Origin: Dissulfuribacter thermophilus
GTDB taxonomy: Bacteria; Desulfobacterota; Dissulfuribacteria; Dissulfuribacterales; Dissulfuribacteraceae
Assembly (NCBI RefSeq): GCF_001687335.1
Contig: NZ_MAGO01000010.1
Span: 1 to 64,000 of the forward strand
Direction of reading: 5' to 3'
DNA length: 64,000 nt
Shown here: positions 34,675-43,436 of the stretch, piece by piece
How positions within the stretch are numbered: position 1 is the stretch's first letter
Layout of the letters: each line of letters starts with the position of its first letter
Notes under the pieces: generated by a model
Databases searched by the model: none
What the model was told of the DNA's origin: nothing
The model's input: only the letters and a program-made list of their open reading frames with translations
Made by a program: the position numbers and the translations under genes

Positions 34675-35796
34675 CTACCGGTCCAATTCTCCGGCAATGA
34701 TGTTTAGACTACTCAAACATGCTATAAGGTCTGCGATCATCTCCCCTTTTACCAGTTCTGGAAACGCCTGATAGACCATGTAGCATGGTGGTCTGATCTT
34801 GATTCTATAGGGCTTGTCAGAACCATCGCCCTTTATATAAAATCCGAGCTCTCCGTTTGGAGACTCTATTGCAGAATAGATCTCTTGCTCTGGTGCCTTC
34901 ATGACTTTGGGGACCTTTGCCATCAATGGCGCGTCTTCTGGCATTTCCTTGTACATCTCGATGGCCTGGTCGATGATCTTGATGGACTCGTACATCTCGA
35001 GCATACGCACCCAGTACCTATCAAAGACGTCACCGTTTTTTCCAACAGGAATGTCAAATTCAAACCTATCATAAAGGCAATAGGGTTCGTCTTTTCTCAG
35101 ATCCCGTTTCACTCCACAGGCCCTGAGGCACGGTCCGGTGAATCCCCAATTTAAAGCATCTTCAGGAGAAAATGCTGTAGTTCCGATGGTACGGTCCATC
35201 CAGATACGATTGTGAGTGAGGAGCTTGTCTGTTTCGTCAATGGCCTTCAGCAGATTTGGCTTGAGTTCGTTCCAGCGGGCCTCGAAATCTTCCGGAAGGT
35301 CTGCCTCGACCCCACCAATTCTACCAAAGGTGTTCGTAAGCCTTGCTCCGTTATACCACTCAAAAATTTCATATATTTCTTCACGCTGTATGAACAGATA
35401 GAAAAATGGGGTGAAGGCCCCTAAATCCACTCCAAGGATCCCAATACAGACAATGTGGTCTGCGATCCTTGCCAGCTCCATCATGATGAGCCTAATGAGC
35501 TGGGCCTTTTCAGGGACCTCTAGCCCCATGAGCTTTTCAACTGCCATCTCATAGGAGACATTATTTGCTATTGCTGAACAGTAATTCAATCTGTCAGTAA
35601 TAGGTATGAACTGATGGTAGGTTAAATGTTCTCCTAACTTCTCAACACCCCTGTGCAGATAGCCTATCTCTGGGTCAGCATTTATTATGGTCTCACCATC
35701 CGTCTCAGCAATGACACGAAGCGTTCCGTGCATTGCCGGGTGTGAGGGGCCAATATTTATCTTTACATAATCATCCCTAGCCACGATATCCTCCAT
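34675..35796 (-). CDS. nuoD: Complex I subunit D (49-kDa)
   Basis: Peripheral quinone-site subunit, 373 aa, related to the large subunit of NiFe hydrogenases but without the metal-ligand Cys pairs. GPSHPAMHGTLRVI and IGYLHRGVEKLGEHLTYHQFIPITDRLNYCS carry the His and Tyr that contact quinone; the C-terminus ends IIAGELDR, as usual. It is separate from nuoC, which is 6 bp upstream, so there is no CD fusion. Confidence 0.95.
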   Translation of the reverse strand: MEDIVARDDYVKINIGPSHPAMHGTLRVIAETDGETIINADPEIGYLHRGVEKLGEHLTYHQFIPITDRLNYCSAIANNVSYEMAVEKLMGLEVPEKAQLIRLIMMELARIADHIVCIGILGVDLGAFTPFFYLFIQREEIYEIFEWYNGARLTNTFGRIGGVEADLPEDFEARWNELKPNLLKAIDETDKLLTHNRIWMDRTIGTTAFSPEDALNWGFTGPCLRACGVKRDLRKDEPYCLYDRFEFDIPVGKNGDVFDRYWVRMLEMYESIKIIDQAIEMYKEMPEDAPLMAKVPKVMKAPEQEIYSAIESPNGELGFYIKGDGSDKPYRIKIRPPCYMVYQAFPELVKGEMIADLIACLSSLNIIAGELDR

Positions 35797-35802
35797 GACT
35801 CA

Positions 35803-36357
35803 TTATGCATCATATATTAGAATTCTTTCTTCACCCTGACCCTCTAATGGATAATCCTTTCTCAATGGATAGGCAGGGAACTCATCCCACATCAAGAGCC
35901 TTCTAAGGTCCGGATGCCCCTTGAACCTTATTCCAAACATGTCGTAGGCTTCGCGTTCTGGCCAGGTTGCTGCCTTCCACAGATCAGTCACAGTCGGGAC
36001 CTCAAGGTCATCTTCAGGGACCCTGACCTTCACCATCATACGCTCATTGGATTTCAGAGACAGCAAGAGATATACCACCTCAAACCTTGGTGGCGGTGGC
36101 CCCTTGGGTTCTTCTGCTTCGGCTTCATCCTTTTTCTTGGCCTTTTTCTTGGCCTTTTCATAGAGGGCCTTATTATCTACACCTAGGACGTCACTCAAGA
36201 AGTCCATACTGAGATCCGGGTCATTCTTGAGCTTTTCCATCACTGTGCGAATGCGGTTTTTGCCAACCTCCACAACTATGTCGCCCTGATATTCGGTAAT
36301 GGCCAAAACGTCTGATCCCAGACAGCGCATTATCCTTTCTTTTAACTGCATGCGCAC
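35803..36357 (-). CDS. nuoC: Complex I subunit C (30-kDa)
   Basis: Peripheral-arm scaffold subunit, 184 aa. Family signature is [64 protein letters not shown] Lys/Glu-rich linker with Pro ([20 protein letters not shown]) separates the N-terminal portion. The start lies 16 bp inside the end of nuoB. Confidence 0.93.
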   Translation of the reverse strand: MRMQLKERIMRCLGSDVLAITEYQGDIVVEVGKNRIRTVMEKLKNDPDLSMDFLSDVLGVDNKALYEKAKKKAKKKDEAEAEEPKGPPPPRFEVVYLLLSLKSNERMMVKVRVPEDDLEVPTVTDLWKAATWPEREAYDMFGIRFKGHPDLRRLLMWDEFPAYPLRKDYPLEGQGEERILIYDA

Positions 36358-36884
36358 CCCCTCTCAGACCGTTCAAATTCCTTGGCCTTATTATATAAAG
36401 GATGATCCTTTTCAATCTTCTCAATTATCTTCATGAGGGCATAGATAAGACCTTCTGGCCGGGGCGGACACCCGGGCACATACACATCCACGGGTATCAC
36501 CTGATCTATCCCCTGGAGGGTTGAATAGGTCCTGAACACACCTCCAGTACAGGCACAGGCACCCATGGCAATCACCCATTTGGGCTCGGCCATCTGGTCA
36601 TAGATGCGCCTAAGTATTGGGACCATCTTCTTTGTAATAGTTCCGGCCTCAATGAGCACATCAGCCTGCCTTGGAGAAAAACTCGGACGCTCAGCACCAA
36701 AACGCGCCATATCATAGCCAGATGCCAAGGCTGCCATCATCTCGATACCACAACATGCGGTTCCATACGGAAGCGGCCATGGTGAACGCTTCCTACCCCA
36801 ATTGATCAACCATTCAAGCTTTGTGAGAATCCAACCTGGACCTTTAATAATTTCGTTACTCATATCGCACGCTCCTATTCCCAA
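36342..36884 (-). CDS. nuoB: Complex I subunit B (PSST)
   Basis: 180-aa subunit carrying cluster N2, the last Fe-S centre before quinone. Ligands are visible as [17 protein letters not shown] and [11 protein letters not shown]. The start overlaps nuoA by 10 bp and the end overlaps nuoC by 16 bp, so the three are translationally linked. A Cys pair at the C-terminus (GCACS) is unusual. Confidence 0.95.
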   Translation of the reverse strand: MGIGACDMSNEIIKGPGWILTKLEWLINWGRKRSPWPLPYGTACCGIEMMAALASGYDMARFGAERPSFSPRQADVLIEAGTITKKMVPILRRIYDQMAEPKWVIAMGACACTGGVFRTYSTLQGIDQVIPVDVYVPGCPPRPEGLIYALMKIIEKIEKDHPLYNKAKEFERSERGCACS

Positions 36885-37240
36885 TCAATGGCCCTCTTCT
36901 TCAATGCATACACTAGGCCCACTAACAGGACTGCGACAAAGACAAATATTTCGAAAAAGACGCCCCAGCCATACTGAGCCAGGCTCTTATACCGTAGGGC
37001 CAACGGATAAATCAGAACGGTCTCCAAATCGAAGACCAAAAATAGCACGCCAACCAAAAAATATTTGACGGAATAACGCTTCTCACTGGGATGCAATAAG
37101 GGAACACCACATTCATAGGTGGTAGCCTTCCTTGGTTTTGGCCGAAACGGCCCAAGAAGATGAGATATAAGGAGCATGCCGATGATCGCAAGGAGTGACA
37201 TGCCCAAATACATTACTATTGTCTCAAAGCCGCTCATCAT
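36875..37240 (-). CDS. nuoA: Complex I subunit A
   Basis: Three-helix membrane subunit, 121 aa, first gene of the operon. Motifs are [12 protein letters not shown], with the loop Cys near the quinone site, and [23 protein letters not shown]. The order A-B-C-D-H-I-J-K-L-M-N is complete except for E, F and G, which are absent here. Confidence 0.94.
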   Translation of the reverse strand: MMSGFETIVMYLGMSLLAIIGMLLISHLLGPFRPKPRKATTYECGVPLLHPSEKRYSVKYFLVGVLFLVFDLETVLIYPLALRYKSLAQYGWGVFFEIFVFVAVLLVGLVYALKKRAIDWE

Positions 37241-37284
37241 GCTCTACCCTCCCCTGTAGTCGCCACAACCGGCTACTCGACATT

Positions 37285-37308
37285 CAAAATGAATTACGAT
37301 TCATTTTG
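37285..37308. promoter_or_regulatory. Palindrome upstream of nuoA
   Basis: CAAAATGAAT-TACG-ATTCATTTTG is a perfect 10-bp inverted repeat about 45 bp before the nuoA start. An operator or a small hairpin is possible. A second hairpin, TCGGGCCT-CGCA-AGGCCCGA, lies at 37355-37374. Both would be in the nuo leader if transcription starts near 37385. Confidence 0.4.
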
Positions 37309-37390
37309 TCAATCAAAAAAAAGTCGGCCCATGCCAACATTTTCGCAAATTCCCTCGGGCCTCGCAAGGCCCGAAATATTGCAAAGCTTC

Positions 37391-37426
37391 TAATATAAAA
37401 GAAATATTATGTCAAGGGTCAAAAAC
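37391..37426 (-). promoter_or_regulatory. Possible nuo promoter
   Basis: On the minus strand TTGACC and an overlapping TTGACA (37415-37410) precede TATATT (37397-37392). No pair has an ideal 17-bp spacing, so this is a weak call made because of position. Confidence 0.3.
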
Positions 37427-37450
37427 CATAATAATTTACGAAAAAACTAC

Positions 37451-37496
37451 TTGACAATTTTAAAATTTTCCCTAAGTTAAATGATAATCATTCGCA
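37451..37496 (+). promoter_or_regulatory. Promoter with Fur-type box before the Fur-family gene
   Basis: TTGACA (37451-37456) and TAAGTT 16 bp later form a plausible sigma70 promoter. TGATAATCATTCGCA (37482-37496) matches a 7-1-7 Fur/PerR operator in 13 of 15 positions and overlaps the start of transcription, suggesting autoregulation. Confidence 0.65.
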
Positions 37497-37517
37497 TAAA
37501 AGAAAGAGGTGCAGTAA

Positions 37518-37958
37518 ATGAAAAAGATGATGCGCATGACCCATCAAAGGGAAATCATTCTAGAGGAACTAAAACGGCTGAAGACTCATCCGACAGCAGA
37601 CGAGCTCTATGAAATTGTCAAAAAAAGGCTTCCACGGATAAGTCTTGCCACTGTGTACCGCAATTTAGACGTACTAGCCGAGCTAGGCATAATACAAAGG
37701 ATAGAGGTATCTGGGAGGCAAAAACGCTTCGATGGAAATCCAGAGGCGCATCACCATGTGAGATGTCTTGTATGCGGTAGGGTGGCAGATGCGGAATTAT
37801 CTCAGGAACCACAGGTGAATTTTGACTCAGTGAAGGCAAATGGCTTCAAAATCATCGGATTCAATCTGGAGTTTGAAGGAATCTGCCCTGAATGTGTTTC
37901 TAAAGGAAAATTTAAATTTTTTAACAATAAAGCCGACACAATCTTTAATGAAACGTAG
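37518..37958 (+). CDS. Fur/PerR-family metal-dependent regulator
   Basis: 146-aa winged-helix repressor. The DNA-binding half is MTHQREIILEELKRLKTHPTADELYEIVKKRLPRISLATVYRNLDVLAELG; the metal site includes EAHHHVRCLVCGRVAD, and a second Cys pair, CPEC, near the C-terminus forms the structural zinc site. It lacks the longer C-terminus of classical Fur. PerR is favoured because rubrerythrin, peroxiredoxin, desulfoferrodoxin and ferritin genes follow, but Fur cannot be ruled out. RBS AAAGAGGTG precedes ATG 37518. A Fur-type box overlaps its promoter. Confidence 0.9.
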   Translation: MKKMMRMTHQREIILEELKRLKTHPTADELYEIVKKRLPRISLATVYRNLDVLAELGIIQRIEVSGRQKRFDGNPEAHHHVRCLVCGRVADAELSQEPQVNFDSVKANGFKIIGFNLEFEGICPECVSKGKFKFFNNKADTIFNET

Positions 37959-38027
37959 TCCAGGCCTTTTTTTAAAATGAACAATATTTGATATCTATAT
38001 TTTTTCATGACAAGGAGGTATAATGTT

Positions 38028-38270
38028 ATGGGTTGTTGCAAGAAATCAAACTGTGGACCATCTCTAACTGACGAACAAAAAAAGATTTTAGAAGCTCTTA
38101 GCCAATCTGACGACCCCCTGGCTTGTAAAGAGATTGCAGAGAAGGTGGGCCTTACTGGCAACCAGGTAAGTTGCAGAATCAGAAGTCTAAAGTCAAAAGG
38201 CCTAGTAGACAGCCCAGTTAGGTGCAAATACACCATCACCAATGAAGGCAGGGCGGCAATTGGTTCTTAA
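38028..38270 (+). CDS. Small winged-helix regulator with Cys-rich N-terminus
   Basis: 80-aa DNA-binding protein starting at ATG 38028, with AAGGAGG 9 bp upstream; an ATG at 38007 lies upstream of the RBS and is not used. Helix-turn-helix ACKEIAEKVGLTGNQVSCRIRSLKSKGLV and a wing (VRCKYTITNEGRAAI) are seen. Cys at residues 3, 4 and 9 (CCKKSNC) plus three more Cys (LACK, VSCR, VRCK) suggest metal or redox sensing; this is inference. It lies between the Fur-family gene and rubrerythrin. Confidence 0.8.
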   Translation: MGCCKKSNCGPSLTDEQKKILEALSQSDDPLACKEIAEKVGLTGNQVSCRIRSLKSKGLVDSPVRCKYTITNEGRAAIGS

Positions 38271-38322
38271 CATGTCAATTTAATGGCTTCGTCCATATAT
38301 ACATTATCCAAGGAGAAATAAC

Positions 38323-38898
38323 ATGAAAAGCTTAAAAGGCACTCAGACTGAAAAAAATCTACTTACTGCCTTTGCCGGTGAATCCCAGGCAAGAAACAGG
38401 TACGACTTTTTTGCAAAACAAGCCAAAAAAGAAGGTTATGTTCAAATCTCAAAGATATTTGAAGAGACCGCCCTCCAGGAAAAAGAACACGCCAAAAGGA
38501 TATTTAAGTTCCTGGAGGGAGGCGATGCTGAAATAAGTGCAAGCTTCCCTGCTGGCAAGATAGGAACAACCCTTGAAAACCTCATAGAGGCTGCAAAGGG
38601 CGAACACTATGAATACTCCAGTATGTATCCAGAATTTGCCAAGGTTGCAAGACAAGAAGGGTTCGACGAAATAGCAGACTGCCTCGAGTCCATAGCTGTG
38701 GCTGAAAAACAACATGAAAAACGCTACTTAGCGCTAGTAGCCAATATCAAGAACGACACTGTATTCAAAAAGGATAAGACAGTCACCTGGAGATGTCTGA
38801 ATTGTGGCTATGTGCATGAAGGACCGGAGCCACCCCAAGAGTGTCCTGCATGCGCCCACAAAAAGGAATATTTCGAGCTTTTATGTGAAAATTGGTAG
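38323..38898 (+). CDS. Rubrerythrin
   Basis: Peroxide reductase of 191 aa. The N-terminal four-helix bundle carries the diiron ligands in FAGESQARNRYDFFA, EETALQEKEHAKRIF, and the later EGFDEIADCLESIAVAEKQHEKRY. The C-terminal rubredoxin domain has CLNCGYVHEGPEPPQECPACAHKKEYF for the FeS4 site. Takes electrons from a rubredoxin such as the one at 42051. Start at ATG 38323, with AAGGAG upstream; 33 bp before the peroxiredoxin gene. Confidence 0.95.
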   Translation: MKSLKGTQTEKNLLTAFAGESQARNRYDFFAKQAKKEGYVQISKIFEETALQEKEHAKRIFKFLEGGDAEISASFPAGKIGTTLENLIEAAKGEHYEYSSMYPEFAKVARQEGFDEIADCLESIAVAEKQHEKRYLALVANIKNDTVFKKDKTVTWRCLNCGYVHEGPEPPQECPACAHKKEYFELLCENW

Positions 38899-38931
38899 GC
38901 AAAAAAAACACAAGACTTAAGGAGGAAAAAA

Positions 38932-39528
38932 ATGTGTAATTTAGTAACTAATCCAGCCCCAGACTTTACAGCCACTGCAGTTATGCCTGATAACAGCTTC
39001 AAGGAAGACTTTACCCTCTCTTCTTACAAGGGAAAGTATGTCTGTCTCTTCTTTTATCCCCTAGATTTTACCTTTGTTTGTCCGTCTGAGATCCTTGCCT
39101 TCAACAAAAGGCTACAGGAGTTCAAAGACAGAAACTGCGAAGTAATTGGCGTCTCTGTAGATTCCCATTATACCCATCTTGCATGGAAAAAGACCCCTGT
39201 GGAACAAGGTGGGATTGGAGACATTCAGTACCCACTAGTCTCAGACCTATCTAAAAAGATTTCCTTAGCCTATGGCGTCCTCCTGGGAGACGTTGGAGTG
39301 TCCTTGAGAGGCCTTTTCCTCATCGACAAAGAGGGGATTGTCCGTCATCAGTTGGTCAACGATCTCCCACTAGGAAGGAGTGTTGACGAGGCCTTGAGGA
39401 TCCTTGATGCATTACAATTTTTTGAACAACATGGAGAGGTTTGTCCTGCTAACTGGCGTCCTGGCGAGGAAGCCATGAAGCCAACCCCAGAAGGTGTTGC
39501 TGAGTACCTCAAAAAGCATGCATCGTAG
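38932..39528 (+). CDS. 2-Cys peroxiredoxin
   Basis: AhpC/Prx1-type thiol peroxidase, 198 aa. Peroxidatic Cys in [17 protein letters not shown] (about residue 49), resolving Cys in [18 protein letters not shown] near the C-terminus, as in typical 2-Cys enzymes. The C-terminal extension ([12 protein letters not shown]) is like that of over-oxidation-sensitive forms. RBS AAGGAGG precedes the start. Reductant unknown; no AhpF is adjacent. Confidence 0.95.
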   Translation: MCNLVTNPAPDFTATAVMPDNSFKEDFTLSSYKGKYVCLFFYPLDFTFVCPSEILAFNKRLQEFKDRNCEVIGVSVDSHYTHLAWKKTPVEQGGIGDIQYPLVSDLSKKISLAYGVLLGDVGVSLRGLFLIDKEGIVRHQLVNDLPLGRSVDEALRILDALQFFEQHGEVCPANWRPGEEAMKPTPEGVAEYLKKHAS

Positions 39529-39569
39529 ATCCTTATAGTCAAATTGGGTTCAGATTGTACCAAAATCGT

Positions 39570-39602
39570 GAAAGGAGACAAAAAATCATTTTGTCTCCTT
39601 TC
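39570..39602 (+). terminator. Hairpin after peroxiredoxin gene
   Basis: A perfect 14-bp stem, GAAAGGAGACAAAA / TTTTGTCTCCTTTC, with a five-base loop. The run of T is inside the arm, so it may be either a terminator or a processing hairpin. A family A right-end fragment follows directly. Confidence 0.5.
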
Positions 39603-39626
39603 GTAATGCATGATTTGGGATCATAA
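39603..39626. repeat. Family A right-end fragment A4
   Basis: GTAATGCATGATTTGGGATCATAA resembles the right end GTGCATAATCTGGGATCATG of the copy near 59122. No left part could be recognised. Confidence 0.45.
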
Positions 39627-39785
39627 GAGCGCTCTGTGAAATGCCATTTCAGCCGTTTTTCAGAAATAGGGCGGGGCGGACCTGACCTTTCGAGGACAAA
39701 CTGGCTCTAGGACGCAAGCTCTGGTCTACCTCGCCTTTTAATATGCATTTTTATCTCACCACTTTCCAAAAAAGGAGGGAGTATA

Positions 39786-41126
39786 ATGGGAAAGAACCTT
39801 TTTTTGTTAATCATAGCACAGTTCATGTTTGTCCATACTGTGTTAGCGGCTGAAATGGGCGCGTTTAAGGAAACGCAGTTTAAAACGCCGGAGTCATGTT
39901 CAGGATGTCATAAAGATATCTATCAAGAATGGAATGAAAGCATGATGTCCAAGTCTTTCACCCACGCATGGGATGAAGTTGAATACTTCAAACTCGCACT
40001 TCCCCAATCAGAACAGGTGAAGGAAGTTGCCGGAGTCAAGGCCGGATGTATAGGTTGTCATAGCCCCCTTGCCTTTTTAACCGGAGACATCCCACCTAAA
40101 GCCGTAAAGGAAAACACCAGGGCAAATGAGGGAGTAAGCTGTGAGATCTGCCATTATATAATCGGTTCAACAGAAGACGAGCCCTTCAATTTTAGTTATA
40201 TCATCAAGGCAGGAAGAGAAAAATATGGAAATAGATCCGATGCAAAGAGTCCTGCCCATAAAACTGCCTTCTCTGAGTTCATGAGGAGCCCAGAGTTTTG
40301 TGCAACCTGCCATGATGAACAATCCCCTTATGGTGCATGGGTGAAATCCACCTACAGGGAATGGAAACAAGGCCCTTATGCAAAAGAAGGCACCAGGTGT
40401 CAGGACTGCCATATGTACTATTCCGAAGGGAAAAGCGCCACTACAGGCAAAAAGAGAAGCGATATTGCCCACCACATATTCCATGGCTCCCATTCCAAAA
40501 GCAAGCTGAGAGGAGCTATCGACCTTGCTCTCTATACAAATCGAAAAGAACTTAGTCCTGGTTCAAAACTCAAACTTAGAGCAGTCCTATTTAATGGAAA
40601 GGCAGGGCACAAGGTGCCAAGCGGTTCCTCTGAAGAGAGGATGCTCTGGCTAGAGGTATGGGCCATCGACTCAAATGGAAAGAGCCATCTTTTGAAGGTG
40701 AACAAAAAGGGCTTCCCAGGAGAAGAATTCACCATTGCAGATCCAAATGCCCTCGCCTATCAGGCCATGGGTGAGATCATGAAGATTCAAGGCTTTAAAG
40801 GCATAGAAAGAGACGGCGATGTACCAGCGGGCTCCAGGATCTTTAGAAAGCCCTTTTTTGATCCAAAGGGCAGAATGACCATTTGTCAGTGGTATACCAA
40901 GGACAATACAAAGGTCGATTATAGAATAGGGCCTAGAGAGACCAAAATTGAGACCTATACATGGATAATTCCAGACGATATTCCCGAAGGTGAACTTGTT
41001 ATCAAGGCAAATCTCCTCTACAGCCAGGTGCCTTCGTCTGTTGGAAAATTTTTGAGCTTGCCAGAAGAAGAATATAGCCCCATACTCGTAAATACAGATA
41101 GTCTTTACATAAAGATCGTAAAATAA
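39786..41126 (+). CDS. Pentahaem cytochrome c (cytochrome c554-like)
   Basis: Exported 446-aa protein with signal peptide KNLFLLIIAQFMFVHTVLAA. Five CXXCH motifs: CSGCH, CIGCH, CEICH, CATCH and CQDCH, all in the first about 210 residues. The early part (CSGCHKDIYQEWNESMMSKSF) matches the cytochrome c554/PF13435 type. The C-terminal 230 residues lack Cys-type haem motifs and look beta-rich (LKLRAVLFNGKAGHKVPSGSSEERMLWLEVWAI), with HKVPSG typical of some c554-family proteins. Function unknown; periplasmic electron transfer. RBS AAAGGAGGG. It lies between the peroxiredoxin gene and the superoxide reductase gene, 15 bp before the latter, so it may supply electrons or belong to the stress response. 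Confidence 0.85.
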   Translation: MGKNLFLLIIAQFMFVHTVLAAEMGAFKETQFKTPESCSGCHKDIYQEWNESMMSKSFTHAWDEVEYFKLALPQSEQVKEVAGVKAGCIGCHSPLAFLTGDIPPKAVKENTRANEGVSCEICHYIIGSTEDEPFNFSYIIKAGREKYGNRSDAKSPAHKTAFSEFMRSPEFCATCHDEQSPYGAWVKSTYREWKQGPYAKEGTRCQDCHMYYSEGKSATTGKKRSDIAHHIFHGSHSKSKLRGAIDLALYTNRKELSPGSKLKLRAVLFNGKAGHKVPSGSSEERMLWLEVWAIDSNGKSHLLKVNKKGFPGEEFTIADPNALAYQAMGEIMKIQGFKGIERDGDVPAGSRIFRKPFFDPKGRMTICQWYTKDNTKVDYRIGPRETKIETYTWIIPDDIPEGELVIKANLLYSQVPSSVGKFLSLPEEEYSPILVNTDSLYIKIVK

Positions 41127-41141
41127 AAGGAGGAATCCCAA

Positions 41142-41516
41142 ATGGCAAAGAGACTAGAAGTCTATAAATGTAATAAATGTGGTAACATCATAGAAGTGCT
41201 CGTCGGCGGCGAAGGAGAACTTGTATGCTGCGGTGAGCCAATGGAATTATTGACGGAAAACACCGTGGATGCTGCAAAAGAAAAACACGTTCCTATTATA
41301 GAAAAAATTGACGGCGGTTATAAGGTCAAGGTCGGTAGCACTCCACATCCTATGGAGGAAAAACACTATATAGAGTGGATTGAACTCCTGGCAGACGACA
41401 GATCATACATTGCCTTTCTCAAACCAGGAATGGCACCTGAGGCCACTTTTAAGGTGGATGCTGCCACAGTCGCAGCAAGGGAACACTGTAATCTTCACGG
41501 ACTTTGGAGGGGATAA
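41142..41516 (+). CDS. dfx: Desulfoferrodoxin (superoxide reductase)
   Basis: Cytosolic non-haem iron protein of 124 aa with two centres. Center I (desulforedoxin-like) Cys ligands are in [10 protein letters not shown] and LVCCGEPM. Center II, the superoxide-reducing site, has His in [10 protein letters not shown] and [14 protein letters not shown], and the Cys/His pair in [10 protein letters not shown] at the end. Reduces superoxide to peroxide with electrons from rubredoxin. 15 bp after the cytochrome gene, 5 bp before ferritin. RBS AAAGGAGGA. Confidence 0.95.
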   Translation: MAKRLEVYKCNKCGNIIEVLVGGEGELVCCGEPMELLTENTVDAAKEKHVPIIEKIDGGYKVKVGSTPHPMEEKHYIEWIELLADDRSYIAFLKPGMAPEATFKVDAATVAAREHCNLHGLWRG

Positions 41517-41521
41517 TTACT

Positions 41522-42040
41522 ATGATGAACGAACGCATTGAAAAGGCATTGAACGAACAGATGAATGCAGAACTTTATTCCGCGTACCTCTATCTTTCCA
41601 TGGCATCTTACTTCGAATCAAAAGGACTAGAGGGATGTGCCCATTGGATGAAGGCACAGACACAGGAAGAGTTGATGCACGCAATGAAATTCTACGAGTT
41701 CATTACTGAGCGCGGTGGACGCGCCATTATGAAGGCCATCGATGCTCCGCCATCTGACTGGGATTCGCCTTTAAATGTGTTTGAAAACGCGCTTCAACAC
41801 GAACAATATGTTACGTCCTTGATCAATAAATTGATGGACCTTGCCATTGAAGAAAAAGACCATGCAACCCAAATCTTTTTACAATGGTTTATAAGCGAAC
41901 AAGTGGAGGAAGAGGCAACTGCAGGGGCCGTTGTCGAGAAGATGCGTCTGGCAGGCGAGAGTCCAGGCGGAGTTTTCATGGTAGATCGGGAACTTGCCCA
42001 AAGGCAAATGCCTATTCCAATACCGCAGACAAAAGAATAG
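41522..42040 (+). CDS. Ferritin
   Basis: Iron-storage ferritin, 172 aa from ATG 41522; the frame is open further upstream into the dfx gene, but GGAGGGG about 10 bp before 41522 marks the start. Ferroxidase-site residues are in [38 protein letters not shown] and the later [22 protein letters not shown]. It stores iron as ferric oxide and limits Fenton chemistry, fitting the stress operon. 10 bp before rubredoxin. Confidence 0.94.
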   Translation: MMNERIEKALNEQMNAELYSAYLYLSMASYFESKGLEGCAHWMKAQTQEELMHAMKFYEFITERGGRAIMKAIDAPPSDWDSPLNVFENALQHEQYVTSLINKLMDLAIEEKDHATQIFLQWFISEQVEEEATAGAVVEKMRLAGESPGGVFMVDRELAQRQMPIPIPQTKE

Positions 42041-42050
42041 GAGGTCAAAT

Positions 42051-42215
42051 ATGCAAAAATATAAATGTCAGGTCTGTGGTTATGTATACGATCCAGATAT
42101 AGGAGACGACTCCAGTGGGATTGAACCAGGAACAGCATTCGAGGACCTACCTGATGACTGGGTATGTCCTATTTGCGGAGCTGAAAAAGACCAATTCGAA
42201 CCAACAGATGACTAA
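42051..42215 (+). CDS. Rubredoxin
   Basis: 54-aa FeS4 electron carrier. Cys ligands are in [12 protein letters not shown] and [13 protein letters not shown], with the usual aromatic residues. ATG 42051 has AGGAGG about 7 bp upstream. It probably gives electrons to desulfoferrodoxin, rubrerythrin and the flavodiiron protein, whose gene follows after 18 bp. Confidence 0.97.
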   Translation: MQKYKCQVCGYVYDPDIGDDSSGIEPGTAFEDLPDDWVCPICGAEKDQFEPTDD

Positions 42216-42233
42216 AGGAGGAATCAGGCGGGT

Positions 42234-43436
42234 ATGCAGACATACGAAATAAAGAAAGATATTTATTGGGTTGGAGCTGTGGACTGGGGTATCCGTGACT
42301 TTCACGGCTACTCAACTTACGCAGGATCTACTTACAACGCATATTTGATGCTCGATGAAAAGGTAGTGCTCTTTGACACGGTTAAGAAGGAATTTAAATC
42401 TGATTTATTACACAGGATAAGGTCCATCATTGACCCTGAAAAAATTGATTACATCGTGGTAAATCACGTGGAAATGGACCATAGTGGCTCACTTCCTGAG
42501 ATCATAGACATAATCAAGCCTGAGAAGATCATCTGCTCCACAATGGGAGAAAAGAACCTCAAGGCCCATTTTCACAGGGAAGACTGGCCCTACCATGTAG
42601 TAAAGACAGGAGATAGTATCTCGTGCGGCAAGAGGACCATCCAATTTATAGAGACAAGGATGCTACACTGGCCAGACAGTATGTTTTCCTACATCCCTGA
42701 GGAAAAGCTCCTCATCTCCAGCGATGCCTTTGGCCAACATCTGGCCACGAGCCAACGGTTCGACGATGAGGTAAATGAAACTGTGCTCATGTACCAGGCT
42801 CAAAAATACTATGCCAATATCATCACTCTCTACTCCCCTCAAGTGCGGAAGCTCCTCAAGTCCGTAAAGGATATGGGCATAGAGATCGACATGATAGCCC
42901 CAGATCACGGGATCATCTGGCGTAAAGACCCAATGAAAATATTGAATGCCTATGAAGATTGGTCCCACCACAGGGGATGCAAGAAAGCTTTGGTCATCTA
43001 CGACACCATGTGGCACAGCACAGAGATGATGGCAAAGGCTGTGGCAGATGGGATAGAATCTCAGGGAGTGAACGTCCAGCTCATCGATCTTTCAGTAAAC
43101 CATAGAAGCGACGTCATGACAGAAGTAATCGATTCAAAAGGGATCTGCCTGGGCTCTCCAACCCTCAACAATGGGCTTTTGCCCAGAATGGCAGGTTTCC
43201 TTATGTACATGAAGGGACTAAGACCCACAAACAAGTACGGAGCAGCATTCGGCTCTTATGGATGGAGCGGTGAATCTGTAAAGCTCCTAAACAAGGCAAT
43301 GGAAGAGATGAAATTCGAGATCATCCATGAAGGAATAAGGGTCAAGTACGTCCCTGACCATGACACGCTTAAGCTATGCAACGAGCTCGGGAAAAAGATG
43401 GGCGAGATGGTGAAGGCAGGCTGTGAAAGGGAATAA
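42234..43436 (+). CDS. FprA-type flavodiiron protein (rubredoxin:oxygen oxidoreductase)
   Basis: Cytosolic enzyme of 400 aa that reduces O2 to water (or NO to N2O). The N-terminal beta-lactamase-like domain holds the diiron ligands in VVNHVEMDHSGSLPEII (H-x-E-x-D-H), HWPDSMFSYIPEEKLLISSDAFG and APDHGIIWRKDP. The C-terminal flavodoxin domain begins KALVIYDTMWHSTEMMAKAVADGI and has GSPTLNNGLLP and AAFGSYGWSGESVK for FMN. Adjacent to its electron donor rubredoxin. The next gene starts inside its last 14 bp. Confidence 0.95.
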   Translation: MQTYEIKKDIYWVGAVDWGIRDFHGYSTYAGSTYNAYLMLDEKVVLFDTVKKEFKSDLLHRIRSIIDPEKIDYIVVNHVEMDHSGSLPEIIDIIKPEKIICSTMGEKNLKAHFHREDWPYHVVKTGDSISCGKRTIQFIETRMLHWPDSMFSYIPEEKLLISSDAFGQHLATSQRFDDEVNETVLMYQAQKYYANIITLYSPQVRKLLKSVKDMGIEIDMIAPDHGIIWRKDPMKILNAYEDWSHHRGCKKALVIYDTMWHSTEMMAKAVADGIESQGVNVQLIDLSVNHRSDVMTEVIDSKGICLGSPTLNNGLLPRMAGFLMYMKGLRPTNKYGAAFGSYGWSGESVKLLNKAMEEMKFEIIHEGIRVKYVPDHDTLKLCNELGKKMGEMVKAGCERE

